DNA from: DATKZH01 sp035528065
GTDB lineage: Bacteria > Planctomycetota > Planctomycetia > Pirellulales > Thermoguttaceae
Direction of reading: 5' to 3'
NCBI GenBank assembly: GCA_035528065.1
Contig: DATKZH010000193.1
Coordinates: 1 to 27,575, forward strand
Length of the DNA stretch: 27,575 nt
Part shown: positions 15,230 to 23,058 of the stretch, piece after piece
How the letters are laid out: the number at the start of each line of letters is the position of its first letter
Numbering within the stretch: position 1 is the first letter of the stretch
Made by a program: the position numbers and the translations under genes
The notes under the pieces: generated by a model
The model's input: only the letters and a program-made list of their open reading frames with translations
Told to the model about the DNA's origin: nothing
Database searches by the model: none

Positions 15230-15542
15230 GAGGTGGCTCCTCCACAATTCGGCAAAGCCGCAAACGGTTTGGGTTCGTTCCGGCGAGTTTCGACCGCACG
15301 GAAAGTGTGGGCCGTTCTTAAGGAATCCTCGGCTTGTGACGGTGCTACGGGTGAATTTTTATGTGCCGGATGTGGCAAAGAGCCCCGACGTGCCGGAGAG
15401 CCGGACAAAGCCGGCTGGGAGCGTGCCGGAAAAGCCGTTATAATCCGTGCAATCCGAACTCGCCGGCCCACGCCATGGATCTTCCCGCCTCGGGCCGGAG
15501 CGACCCATCCCACAAAGCGGGTGCCTTCAAGGAGCGTCAACA
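15230..15542. other. Divergent intergenic region upstream of topoisomerase VI
   Basis: This 313-nt region separates the two secreted-protein genes from topoisomerase VI. It contains a perfect TATAAT at 15439-15444 but no good -35 hexamer 17 nt upstream (tgggag). No other gene or repeat is visible. Confidence 0.4.
15439..15444 (+). promoter_or_regulatory. Possible -10 box of the topoisomerase VI operon
   Basis: A consensus TATAAT lies about 100 nt before the TTG start codon of subunit B, in a region otherwise very rich in G and C. The -35 match is poor, so an activator or an unusual promoter would be needed. Confidence 0.3.
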
Positions 15543-17702
15543 TTGCCGATTAGGAAGGTTCGCAAAGTCAAGTCCGGCACCTCCCCGAGAGGGGGCTCCC
15601 CCACGAACGGCCGGGCGGCCGCCGCAGGGCCGACGGGCCGCCGTCGACGCCGGGCAACCGCCCAATCGATGGCCGCCAGCCAGCGAGACATCTCCGTCAG
15701 CGAGTTCTTCGCCAAGAACCGGCATCTGCTCGGTTTCGACAACCCCCGCAAAGCCCTTCTGACCACCGTCAAAGAAGCCGTCGACAACGCCCTGGACGCC
15801 TGTGAAGAGGCGGGCATCCTGCCCGAAATCTGGGTCCATATCGAGTCGACCGGCGAGAACCGGTTCAAGGTCGGCGTCCAGGACAACGGCCCCGGAATCC
15901 TCCGCAAGCAGATCCCGCTGATCTTCGGCAAGCTGCTCTACGGCTCGAAGTTCCACCGGCTCCGGATGAGCCGCGGCCAGCAAGGGATCGGGATCAGTGC
16001 GGCGGGGATGTACGGGCTGTTGACCACGGGCAAGCCGGTGAAGATCATCTCCAAGGTCTCCAAGCGCAAGCCCGCCCACTACTACGAGATCCAGATCGAC
16101 ACCAAGCGGAACCGGCCCGAGATCCTCAACGGCCGCGGCGAGGGGGCCGACGTGCCGCCGGGCGATCGAGGTCGCCAGGCGATCGAGAAGTACGGGATCG
16201 AGTGGATCGAGTCCAACCACGGCACCCGGGTCACGATCGAGTTGGAAGCCAAATTCCAGCGCGGTCGCGGCAGCGTGGACGAGTACCTGGAGCAGACGGC
16301 CATCGCCAACCCGCACGTCACCTTCCACTACACCGACCCCGACGGCAACGAGAAGACGTACGCCCGCGTCGCCGCGTCGCTCCCCCCCGAGCCAAGGGAG
16401 ATCAAGCCGCACCCGTATGGCGTCGAGCTGGGAATGCTCGTCAGCATGCTCAAGGAGACGAAAGCGCCCACCATAAGCCAATTCCTCACCAAGTCCTTCT
16501 CCCGCGTCAGCCTCGCCGTGGCGCGGCGGATCTGCGAGGGGGCGAACCTGAGCACCCGGGCGAGGACCCCGAAGATCGGGCGCCACGAGGTCGACGCGCT
16601 CTACAAGGCGATTCAGCAGACCAGGATCAAGGCCCCGGCGACCGATTGCATCTCCCCGATCGGCGAGGAGCTGATACTCAAGGGTTTGCACCAAGTGGTG
16701 CCGGGCGAGTTCTATGCCGCGGCCACCCGGCCCCCGGCCGTCTACCGCGGAAACCCGTTCCAGATCGAGGTCGGCCTGGCCTATGGCGGGGGAACCACGA
16801 CCCACCGCGTGTCGCGCGAGGCGCTCGTCGAGCTCATCGGCCAGAGCGACGCGAGGACCTTGCGCCAGTTCCTGGCCACCACCTTCGACGGCCTGGGACC
16901 CGTCGCCGCCGACAAGATCATCCAGGAGGCCGGACTGCGCAGAAGAATCTCCCCGGCGCGGCTGAAAAACGCAGAGCTCGACCGCCTGCACGACGCCATG
17001 CAGAGCGTCAACCTCCACGACGGCCAGACGATGACCGTCCTCCGCTACGCCAACCGCGTCCCCCTCCAGTTCCAGGCCGGCGGCTGCATCATCACGCAGA
17101 CGGTCACCTCGACCAACTGGCGGGCGTACGGTCTGAGCCAGTCCCGAGGCGGGCTGCCCAGCGGTCCGGTGACCGTGATGGTCCACATGGCCAGCGTTTG
17201 GGTCCCCTTCACCAGCGAATCGAAAGAGGCGATCGCCGGCTATCCCGAGATCCAGCGGGAGCTGCGATTGGCCCTCCAGTCGGTGGGCCGCAAGCTGAAG
17301 ATGTACCTCAGCCGTCGCAAGCGCGTCAAACACGAAGGGGAGCGGCGGAACATCTTCCTCCGCTACCTGGGCGAGGTGGCCCAGGCCGTCAGCCAGATCA
17401 ACCAGACCGACTCCGAAGAGCTCTACCAGCAGCTCCTCACGCTCGCCCAGAGGAAGACCGCGGAGGCCGACGTCCGGCTCGACGACCGCGGCCGTCCCAT
17501 CGAAGAAGATCTCGAAGAGTACGGCGAAAACGTGCTCATTGTCGACCCGACCCGGCCGCCCCCGTCAACACCGGCCGAGGACGAGCTGGCCGAGGACGAG
17601 CTGGCCGAGGATGAGCCGGACGAGGACGAGCCGGACGAGGACGAGCCGGCGGTAGAGTCGCCGGAACAGAAATCGAGCCGATTGGCACGGCAGCACAAGT
17701 GA
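15543..17702 (+). CDS. top6B: DNA topoisomerase VI subunit B
   Basis: A 719-residue ATPase subunit of type IIB topoisomerase, which binds ATP, dimerises and gates DNA passage through the A subunit. TTG 15543 is chosen because AAGGAG (15529-15534) lies 8 nt before it; ATG 15669 just before the conserved part is the alternative and has no such site. An Arg-rich, probably disordered N-terminus (1-45) is followed by the GHKL ATPase: N-box KEAVDNALDA with Asn82 and Asp85, G1 motif DNGPG (114-118), and the glycine lid GQQGIGISAAG (145-155). An H2TH-like region and the transducer follow, with the motif NIFLRYLGEVAQAV near 600-612. The C-terminus is an acidic repeat tail. Length without the tails is close to the archaeal subunit. 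It is followed by subunit A, in the archaeal B-A order. Confidence 0.94.
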   Translation: MPIRKVRKVKSGTSPRGGSPTNGRAAAAGPTGRRRRRATAQSMAASQRDISVSEFFAKNRHLLGFDNPRKALLTTVKEAVDNALDACEEAGILPEIWVHIESTGENRFKVGVQDNGPGILRKQIPLIFGKLLYGSKFHRLRMSRGQQGIGISAAGMYGLLTTGKPVKIISKVSKRKPAHYYEIQIDTKRNRPEILNGRGEGADVPPGDRGRQAIEKYGIEWIESNHGTRVTIELEAKFQRGRGSVDEYLEQTAIANPHVTFHYTDPDGNEKTYARVAASLPPEPREIKPHPYGVELGMLVSMLKETKAPTISQFLTKSFSRVSLAVARRICEGANLSTRARTPKIGRHEVDALYKAIQQTRIKAPATDCISPIGEELILKGLHQVVPGEFYAAATRPPAVYRGNPFQIEVGLAYGGGTTTHRVSREALVELIGQSDARTLRQFLATTFDGLGPVAADKIIQEAGLRRRISPARLKNAELDRLHDAMQSVNLHDGQTMTVLRYANRVPLQFQAGGCIITQTVTSTNWRAYGLSQSRGGLPSGPVTVMVHMASVWVPFTSESKEAIAGYPEIQRELRLALQSVGRKLKMYLSRRKRVKHEGERRNIFLRYLGEVAQAVSQINQTDSEELYQQLLTLAQRKTAEADVRLDDRGRPIEEDLEEYGENVLIVDPTRPPPSTPAEDELAEDELAEDEPDEDEPDEDEPAVESPEQKSSRLARQHK
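17572..17652 (+). repeat. Tandem repeats encoding the acidic tail of subunit B
   Basis: A 15-nt unit (GCCGAGGACGAGCTG and variants) is repeated in frame about five times, giving DELAEDELAEDEPDED and more. The last copies change Leu-Ala to Pro-Asp. Copy number can vary by slippage, which would lengthen or shorten the acidic tail without disturbing the frame. Confidence 0.75.
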
Positions 17703-17748
17703 AGTTGGGGTCGGCCCCACGCGTTTGAGTTCCAACGACGTTCGACAA

Positions 17749-17770
17749 GCCCCGGCGCCCGTGCCGGGGC
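17749..17770 (+). other. GC-rich hairpin between topoisomerase VI genes
   Basis: GCCCCGGC (17749-17756) pairs exactly with GCCGGGGC (17763-17770) around a 6-nt loop. There is no T-run, so it is not a standard terminator. It lies in the 135-nt spacer before subunit A and may stabilise or partly attenuate the transcript. Confidence 0.5.
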
Positions 17771-17837
17771 GTAACCCTCCCACGGAGATTTGCATCCTCC
17801 CACGCATTGTTCCTTGCACCGAGGATCCTCACCGGCC

Positions 17838-18998
17838 ATGGCAAAAAAAGTCGTAAAAGGAAGAGTCGTCCGTGTCGACGGCGCGGCGAAGAATCGCAAG
17901 ATGACCAAGCAGGATCACAAGACGCTCTCGCAGTTGGCCGGGCTGGCCGACGGCGTGGTCCGCGCCGCCCACGCCCGGCGGGAGCCCTATCTCGACGTCC
18001 CCTCCCGCACCCTCTCCAACGTCCACTACAGCCCGCGCAAGCGGATCATCGAGATGGGCACGAACAAGAACCGCCGCCAGCTTTTCAACCTCCACCAGGC
18101 CAAGAGCTACATGCAGACGATGCTCGTGGCCAGCGGCTGCAAGGCGCTGGTGGACGAAGGCAAGACGACCAGCATCCGTGGCCTGTTCTACATGCTCAAG
18201 CACACGATCGAAGGCACGCGGGAGGAGACGTTCGACGATCAGTCGGAATGCGACCCGGTGATCGAGGACGTCGAGGTCAGCTTGAACGCGCTGCGCGAAG
18301 AGCTGCACCTGTACGCGCAGAAGCGGGGCGACATGGTCGGCGAGATCACGCTGGTCGATAGCGGCGACGAGATCGACTGCGCGCGCCTGGGGTCCGGGGG
18401 ATACGGGATTCCGTCGATCGTCGAGCCGCACGTCATCCAGTTCAAGGAGTGCAAGGCGAAGTACGTCCTGCACGTCGAAAAGGACACGGTCTGGCAGCGG
18501 TTCAACGAGGACAAGTTCTGGCGCACCCACCGCTGCATCCTCACCCACGGTGCGGGCCAGCCCCCCCGGGGCGTGCGGCGGATGTTGTACCGCCTGCACC
18601 ACGAGCTGAAGCTGCCCGTCTACTGCCTCCTGGATAACGACCCGTGGGGGTATTATATTTATAGCGTGATCAAGCAGGGCTCGATCAACCTGGCCTACGA
18701 GTCGGGTCGGATGGCCATCCCCGAGGCCCGCTTCCTCGGCTTGCGATCGTTGGACTTCCAGCGCTGCGGCCTCTCCGACAGCGTCAAGATCGCCCTGAAC
18801 GACACCGACCGCAAGCGGGCCCGGCAGATCGCCGGCTACCCCTGGTTTGCGAAGAAGAAGGCCTGGCAGAGCGAGATCAAGCGCCTGCTGGACAACGGCT
18901 TCAAGCTCGAGGTGGAAGCCCTCGTCTCCAAGGACATCAGCTACGTCACCGAGGAATACACCCCGGCGCGGCTGAGGGATGAGGATTGGCTGGATTGA
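17838..18998 (+). CDS. top6A: DNA topoisomerase VI subunit A (Spo11-like)
   Basis: A 386-residue catalytic subunit that cleaves both DNA strands through an active-site tyrosine and is homologous to eukaryotic Spo11. ATG 17838 (MAKKVVKGRV) is the first good start; GAGG upstream is weak. The 5Y-CAP winged-helix domain carries the catalytic tyrosine Tyr118 in SIRGLFYMLKHT. The Toprim domain shows its acidic metal ligands: Glu214 in VLHVEKDTVWQRF, and Asp266 and Asp268 in CLLDNDPWGYYIYSVIK. The C-terminal region FLGLRSLDFQRC and KKAWQSEIKRLLDNG is typical of archaeal subunits. Length is near the archaeal 360-390. Both the tyrosine and the Toprim residues are present, so the enzyme should be active with subunit B. 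Confidence 0.95.
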   Translation: MAKKVVKGRVVRVDGAAKNRKMTKQDHKTLSQLAGLADGVVRAAHARREPYLDVPSRTLSNVHYSPRKRIIEMGTNKNRRQLFNLHQAKSYMQTMLVASGCKALVDEGKTTSIRGLFYMLKHTIEGTREETFDDQSECDPVIEDVEVSLNALREELHLYAQKRGDMVGEITLVDSGDEIDCARLGSGGYGIPSIVEPHVIQFKECKAKYVLHVEKDTVWQRFNEDKFWRTHRCILTHGAGQPPRGVRRMLYRLHHELKLPVYCLLDNDPWGYYIYSVIKQGSINLAYESGRMAIPEARFLGLRSLDFQRCGLSDSVKIALNDTDRKRARQIAGYPWFAKKKAWQSEIKRLLDNGFKLEVEALVSKDISYVTEEYTPARLRDEDWLD

Positions 18999-19007
18999 GG
19001 CCGCTCG

Positions 19008-19203
19008 GCGTGGGTCTTGCTTCGCTCGACGCGCCCTACATCCTTCATCGTTCCCATGCTTCGCGTGGGAACGGATCACGGTGACGCTTCGCGCCGCAGA
19101 TGAAGACGCAAAGCGTCTCGGAAGTACGTTCCGACGCAAAGCGTCGGAACGATGCGAGCCGGCTGCGACGCAGCTATCGTGCGTGCAAGCACGCACCCTA
19201 CGA
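19008..19203. repeat. Cluster of palindromic intergenic repeats
   Basis: Four hairpin units lie in tandem between the convergent topoisomerase and toroid genes. A 'gcgtgggtc...cgacgcgccctac' unit (19010-19032) is related to 2331-2362. CGTTCCCA (19049-19056) pairs with 19066-19073. CGTTCCGACGC (19127-19137) pairs exactly with 19141-19151 around AAA. GTGCGTGC (19179-19186) pairs exactly with 19189-19196 around AA. Repeated 'acgc(a/t)(a/t)(a/t)gcgt' phrases link them. The stop codon of the toroid gene (19198-19200) lies at the edge of the last unit. No gene is present. Confidence 0.8.
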
Positions 19204-22200
19204 TTCGCCGCCGACCTCGTCGTCGACGAGCGTCTTGAACAGCGGCAGGTAGCGGTAGTAGACTTCGAGCATCAGCAGGTTGAGCGTGGTGACGTAGAGC
19301 TGGCCGCCTGACGAAGACCATTGGTCGGGGACCGGGCGCTCCGGGTTCCAGCTCCCGGCCAGGGGGCCTTCGGCGATCTGGCTTTGTACGAGCATGGGGC
19401 GGAGCCGGTCGTTCCAGGTGGTCCAGTGGTCGCCCTGCATCTGGAACATCACCTGGGTGGCGTAGTACCAGTAGTAGGCGTCGCGGAGGGACTGGTCGCG
19501 GGCGCCGATTTGGGGGAGGTTCTGCTTGAGGTAGTCGGCGCCCCGGATCATGGCGATGTGGTTGCGATCCCAGCCCAGGTAGAGCCGCATCAGGAGGCCC
19601 TCGGCGGTCATGGCCAGGTTGGGCATCCGGCCCTTGCGTTGCTCGGGGCTGCTGCCCGCATAGGGGTTATACATGTAGCGGGCGCCGCGGTCGGCCTGGG
19701 CCATGTTGAGCCAGTATTCGACCTTCTGCATGGCCTGGGCGGGGACGTCCAGGCCGGCCATGCGGGCGCTTTTCATGGCCATGAGCATCCAGCCGGAGAC
19801 CGACGTGTCGGACTCCTTGTTCCAGACGGGCGAGTCGTCCGCCTGGGTATAGCGCCAGCCGCCCCGTTCCGGATGCTGCGCGTCGAGGATCCATGCGATG
19901 GCCATCGCCGCCGGCGCGCGGAGCTTGCGATCGCCCGTCATGCCGTACGCCTCGCAGAGGGCGATCGCCCCAATGGCGTGTCCGTAGCTTCGGGCCGGGC
20001 GATCGGCGTCGGTGGCCAGCGCGAAGAGCTGTCCGTTCGGCTGCTGCTTGGCGACGAGCCAGTCGATCCCTTTGCGGACCACCTCGCGGTGCTGGTTGTC
20101 CATGTGGGTGTAGCCGGCGCCGAGGAAGGCCAGCAGGGAAAGGCCGGTGGCGGCCGTGTCGGCCTGCATCTGCCCGGGCACCGCATCGGCGTACCCCGGC
20201 CCGCCGCCCGCGGGAAAGGCGTGCAGGCTCCAGTGCCCGTCGGCGAACTGGTGCCGGGCGAGGAAGTCGAGCCCCCTCTCGACGGCCTGCTCGCTCCCCT
20301 CGGTGGCCCCGTGCTGTTGGGCGATTTCGGGGCGGCGCTCGGGAAGCCGTTGCTGGAAGGCCTCGGCGGGCAGCTCGGGGACGCGGGCGTCGAGTGCCGG
20401 GGGGCGTCCGTTCCGCCTGCTCACCGCGGGCCGGATCGCAGAAAGGGCAAGCTCGCTCTCCGGTCGCGCCCGGCGACCGGCGGCGCCCATCACCGGCGAA
20501 AGCTCGAGGCTCACGTTCCCCGGCTGGAGGGCTTGGGCCGCGGAGGCCGGCGACGTGCCCGGCCGGCGCGGTGCGACGGGGTCTCGCGGGGCGGTCGGGC
20601 GCCCGACGCCGGCAACTTCCGTGGGCCCGGGCGCAAGTGGCGAGAGCGGGACGTTCGGGTCACTCGAGAGCGAGCTCGGCTCGGCGCCCTGAGGCACTTC
20701 GACGCCGCCTGCGCCCGTGAGGGGGACGTTCTCAAGCGGCACGGCGGCGGCGGGCAACCTGGGGCCGGCGCCGGCCTTGACCAGGGTGGCGGCGTTGGCG
20801 GGGCTGGTGCCCACGCGGCCCGGGGCCTCTTGGCCGGCGATCGCGCGGCGTGCCGCGGAGTCGGGCAGCCGGGGACCCGTGGCGGCGAGCGACTCGATCG
20901 CTCCCGCGCGGGGGCGCCCCTCCAAGCTGCCGGGCAGCCCGGCGATGGGCTGCTGGTGTCCGCTCGGCTGGGCTTCCAGGGGTGGTCCCGTGGCGACTCC
21001 GCCGCGGGGAGGACCCGAGGCGAGCGGCGGCACGTCGACCGTGGCCCCCGACGCGAAGGCACGGCCGGATTTTCGGGCAGGCATGGGAACTCCGCCCCCG
21101 GCCTGGGCCGCGGGCATGCTCGGTCGGCCGGCCACGCGGGCAAGCCGGGCCGCCTCGATGGGACCGAACGCCCCGGGTGCATTCGACGGTCCCGAGCCGG
21201 CAACCGAGGCGCGCGCCCGGCGCGGGATTCCCACGCCGCCGGCTTGCCCGACCGGGGCCGCCCGGGCGTCGGGCGATACGGTCGGCGGTCCGCCACCCCC
21301 TCGTGCTTCCGCGATCGCCGGCACCTCGGCGACTTCCGGCGACGCAGTGGTCGGCGCGGAGGGCCCGATGGGGGCCCGGGCGATGCGGCGTGCCGGGTCA
21401 CTCGGGGCGACCGAAGGGGTGCTCGTGCCGGTCGCGCGAGGCTCGCCGACCTGGGCCACGATCTGCGCTGAGCTCAAGGCAAACTCGGCAGCACCTGCCG
21501 CCGCCGTGCTGGAACGTCTGAGGGTCCGGTCGTCGGACCTCTCGACGGCGGCATCCGCGGACACCAGATCGATGCTGCTGGGCGGAGTCGCCCCGACGGC
21601 AGCGGGAACCGTGACGTCCTCCACGGTCATCGTGGTCGAGGGCAAGTCAATCCCGCTGTCGGCACGGGCGAGGGTGACCGGTTCCGAGGCGGGCAGGTCG
21701 AGCTCCGGCAATGGGCCCTGCAAGGCATCCGCACGTCGAGTCAGGTCCGGCGGCGCGGGCTGCGGCTGGAGGGGCATAGACTCCACCTCTTGCCGAACCG
21801 CCTCGGGGAGGTCCTGCTGCCGCTCGGCAAGCACCCGCGCGGGCTGGAGCTCGACCGGCTGAGGCGGCTCGACTTCGGGGGCCGGCGGGATCTCGGGCAG
21901 GTCGACCGGTTCGTCGGACTCGGGCCGGTGATCCGGCTGCCGGCGGCTCATGGGCTCGGGCTCGTCGGGACGCTCCGGGGGCGCCGGTTCGGCCCGCTGA
22001 AGCTCCGTCGGGTCGGGCTCGTCCGGTTCCGGTTTCTCAGGCTCGATTGTGCTGGGCCGCTCGAGGACCGCTTCCCCCTCGGTCGATTGCCTCTCGAGGG
22101 GCTCCACCTGGGCCGGCTCGGGCGCCTCGGTCTCGACGGGTCGCTCGAAGCTTTCGACGTCCTGAGGCTGGTCGGGATAGTGCCACAGGTAGTCGGGTAC

Positions 22201-22599
22201 GGTGATCCGCTCGTCGGGCACGGCGTTTTCCAATTCGTTCGCCGAGTCCTCGATCACCACGAGCTGCAAGTACTGGCCGTGCAGGTAGATCGCCAGCCCG
22301 AGGTGGACCAGCACGCTGAACAGGACGCAAAACTGGACCCGACGGACCATCTGGCCCCGGAGCCAGGTGACGGCCCAGATGAGCGTGCCGATCAACAGGG
22401 CGACGATGCCCAGGTGGACGTAGGCGTTTTCGAAAAAGGCGGTCTCGCCCGAATCGAAGCTGCCCTGCGAGCAGACGATCCCCACGAGGAACCCGGCCAG
22501 GATGATGATCGCGGCATTGACGGGCCAGAGCTGCTCGTCGAAGTCGGCGGCTCGGTCGGTCGGGACCTTGCGGATCTTGTCGGCGGGGCGCGTAGCCAT
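19198..22599 (-). CDS. Three-TM, Pro-rich linker, alpha/alpha-toroid protein (Ton/Tol-like operon)
   Basis: A 1133-residue envelope protein. Three membrane helices occupy about 27-45, 58-80 and 88-108. The basic N-terminus (TRPADKIRKVPTDR) and basic loop RGQMVRR predict both face the cytoplasm, placing everything after residue 108 in the periplasm. Residues 140-280 are dense in Pro and Glu (EPEKPEPDEPDP and similar), recalling the TonB linker. Residues 280-760 are Ala/Pro/Gly low complexity. From about 765 to the end is an alpha/alpha-toroid of the squalene-cyclase/prenyltransferase repeat type: AVERGLDFLARHQFADGHW, HAIGAIALCEAYGMTGD, GGWRYTQAD, SDTSVSGWMLMAMKSARM. No DxDD cyclase motif is apparent, so a binding rather than cyclase role is more likely. 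It starts 21 nt after the ExbD-like gene and is the last gene of the operon. I know no characterised protein of this architecture. Confidence 0.88.
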   Translation of the reverse strand: MATRPADKIRKVPTDRAADFDEQLWPVNAAIIILAGFLVGIVCSQGSFDSGETAFFENAYVHLGIVALLIGTLIWAVTWLRGQMVRRVQFCVLFSVLVHLGLAIYLHGQYLQLVVIEDSANELENAVPDERITVPDYLWHYPDQPQDVESFERPVETEAPEPAQVEPLERQSTEGEAVLERPSTIEPEKPEPDEPDPTELQRAEPAPPERPDEPEPMSRRQPDHRPESDEPVDLPEIPPAPEVEPPQPVELQPARVLAERQQDLPEAVRQEVESMPLQPQPAPPDLTRRADALQGPLPELDLPASEPVTLARADSGIDLPSTTMTVEDVTVPAAVGATPPSSIDLVSADAAVERSDDRTLRRSSTAAAGAAEFALSSAQIVAQVGEPRATGTSTPSVAPSDPARRIARAPIGPSAPTTASPEVAEVPAIAEARGGGGPPTVSPDARAAPVGQAGGVGIPRRARASVAGSGPSNAPGAFGPIEAARLARVAGRPSMPAAQAGGGVPMPARKSGRAFASGATVDVPPLASGPPRGGVATGPPLEAQPSGHQQPIAGLPGSLEGRPRAGAIESLAATGPRLPDSAARRAIAGQEAPGRVGTSPANAATLVKAGAGPRLPAAAVPLENVPLTGAGGVEVPQGAEPSSLSSDPNVPLSPLAPGPTEVAGVGRPTAPRDPVAPRRPGTSPASAAQALQPGNVSLELSPVMGAAGRRARPESELALSAIRPAVSRRNGRPPALDARVPELPAEAFQQRLPERRPEIAQQHGATEGSEQAVERGLDFLARHQFADGHWSLHAFPAGGGPGYADAVPGQMQADTAATGLSLLAFLGAGYTHMDNQHREVVRKGIDWLVAKQQPNGQLFALATDADRPARSYGHAIGAIALCEAYGMTGDRKLRAPAAMAIAWILDAQHPERGGWRYTQADDSPVWNKESDTSVSGWMLMAMKSARMAGLDVPAQAMQKVEYWLNMAQADRGARYMYNPYAGSSPEQRKGRMPNLAMTAEGLLMRLYLGWDRNHIAMIRGADYLKQNLPQIGARDQSLRDAYYWYYATQVMFQMQGDHWTTWNDRLRPMLVQSQIAEGPLAGSWNPERPVPDQWSSSGGQLYVTTLNLLMLEVYYRYLPLFKTLVDDEVGGES

Positions 22600-22620
22600 G
22601 CTGAGGGGGATCCCGTTTGG

Positions 22621-23043
22621 TTACTCGTCGGGCTCCAGGGCGGTTACCCGGTAGTGCCGGATGTTGGCCTTCAGACACGCGTTGACGGCGGCCACGACGA
22701 ACTGCCAGGGACAGCGCTTGTCGGCGCGGATGATAACCGACGCCCGATCGGGGTTGTTGACCCAGGTCAGCTTCAGGGCCGAGTCCAGCTCGTCGAGCGG
22801 GAGGATCTTGCCGCCCACGAAGTAGCGGCCCTCGGCGTCGATGTTGACGAACGTCTCGCGGGGCTTCGTGGTCAGGGGTTGGGCTTCGGATGCCTCGGGC
22901 AGAAGGAGGTCCATTTGCCGCTCCTCCTCCTGGGCGAACTCGGTGGCGACGAGGAAGAAGATCAAGAGGAGGAACACGACGTCGACCAGCGGCGTGAGGC
23001 TGAGCGAGAAGAGCGAGGTTCCTCGGTCGAGTTGGACGGCCAT
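22621..23043 (-). CDS. ExbD/TolR-family proton-channel subunit
   Basis: A 140-residue inner-membrane protein. A short cytoplasmic N-terminus leads into a single helix, TPLVDVVFLLLIFFLVAT (17-34), with the protonatable Asp21 that is essential in ExbD/TolR/MotB relatives. The periplasmic domain includes FVNIDAEGRYFVGG and a terminal region ASVIIRADKRCPWQFVVAAVNACLKANI, as in the ExbD fold. Its partner is the ExbB-like protein encoded 15 nt upstream, and the toroid protein follows 21 nt downstream. ExbB/ExbD pairs use proton flow to drive a third protein; here the only candidate third protein in the operon is the toroid protein. Confidence 0.93.
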   Translation of the reverse strand: MAVQLDRGTSLFSLSLTPLVDVVFLLLIFFLVATEFAQEEERQMDLLLPEASEAQPLTTKPRETFVNIDAEGRYFVGGKILPLDELDSALKLTWVNNPDRASVIIRADKRCPWQFVVAAVNACLKANIRHYRVTALEPDE

Positions 23044-23058
23044 GATTGACCTCGCGAG

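Noticed and set aside
15537..17333. 598-residue minus-strand open frame
   Set aside because: Antisense to topoisomerase VI subunit B, which has clear ATPase motifs.
19321..21471. 716-residue plus-strand open frame
   Set aside because: Antisense to the toroid gene; a consequence of the low-complexity high-GC linker.
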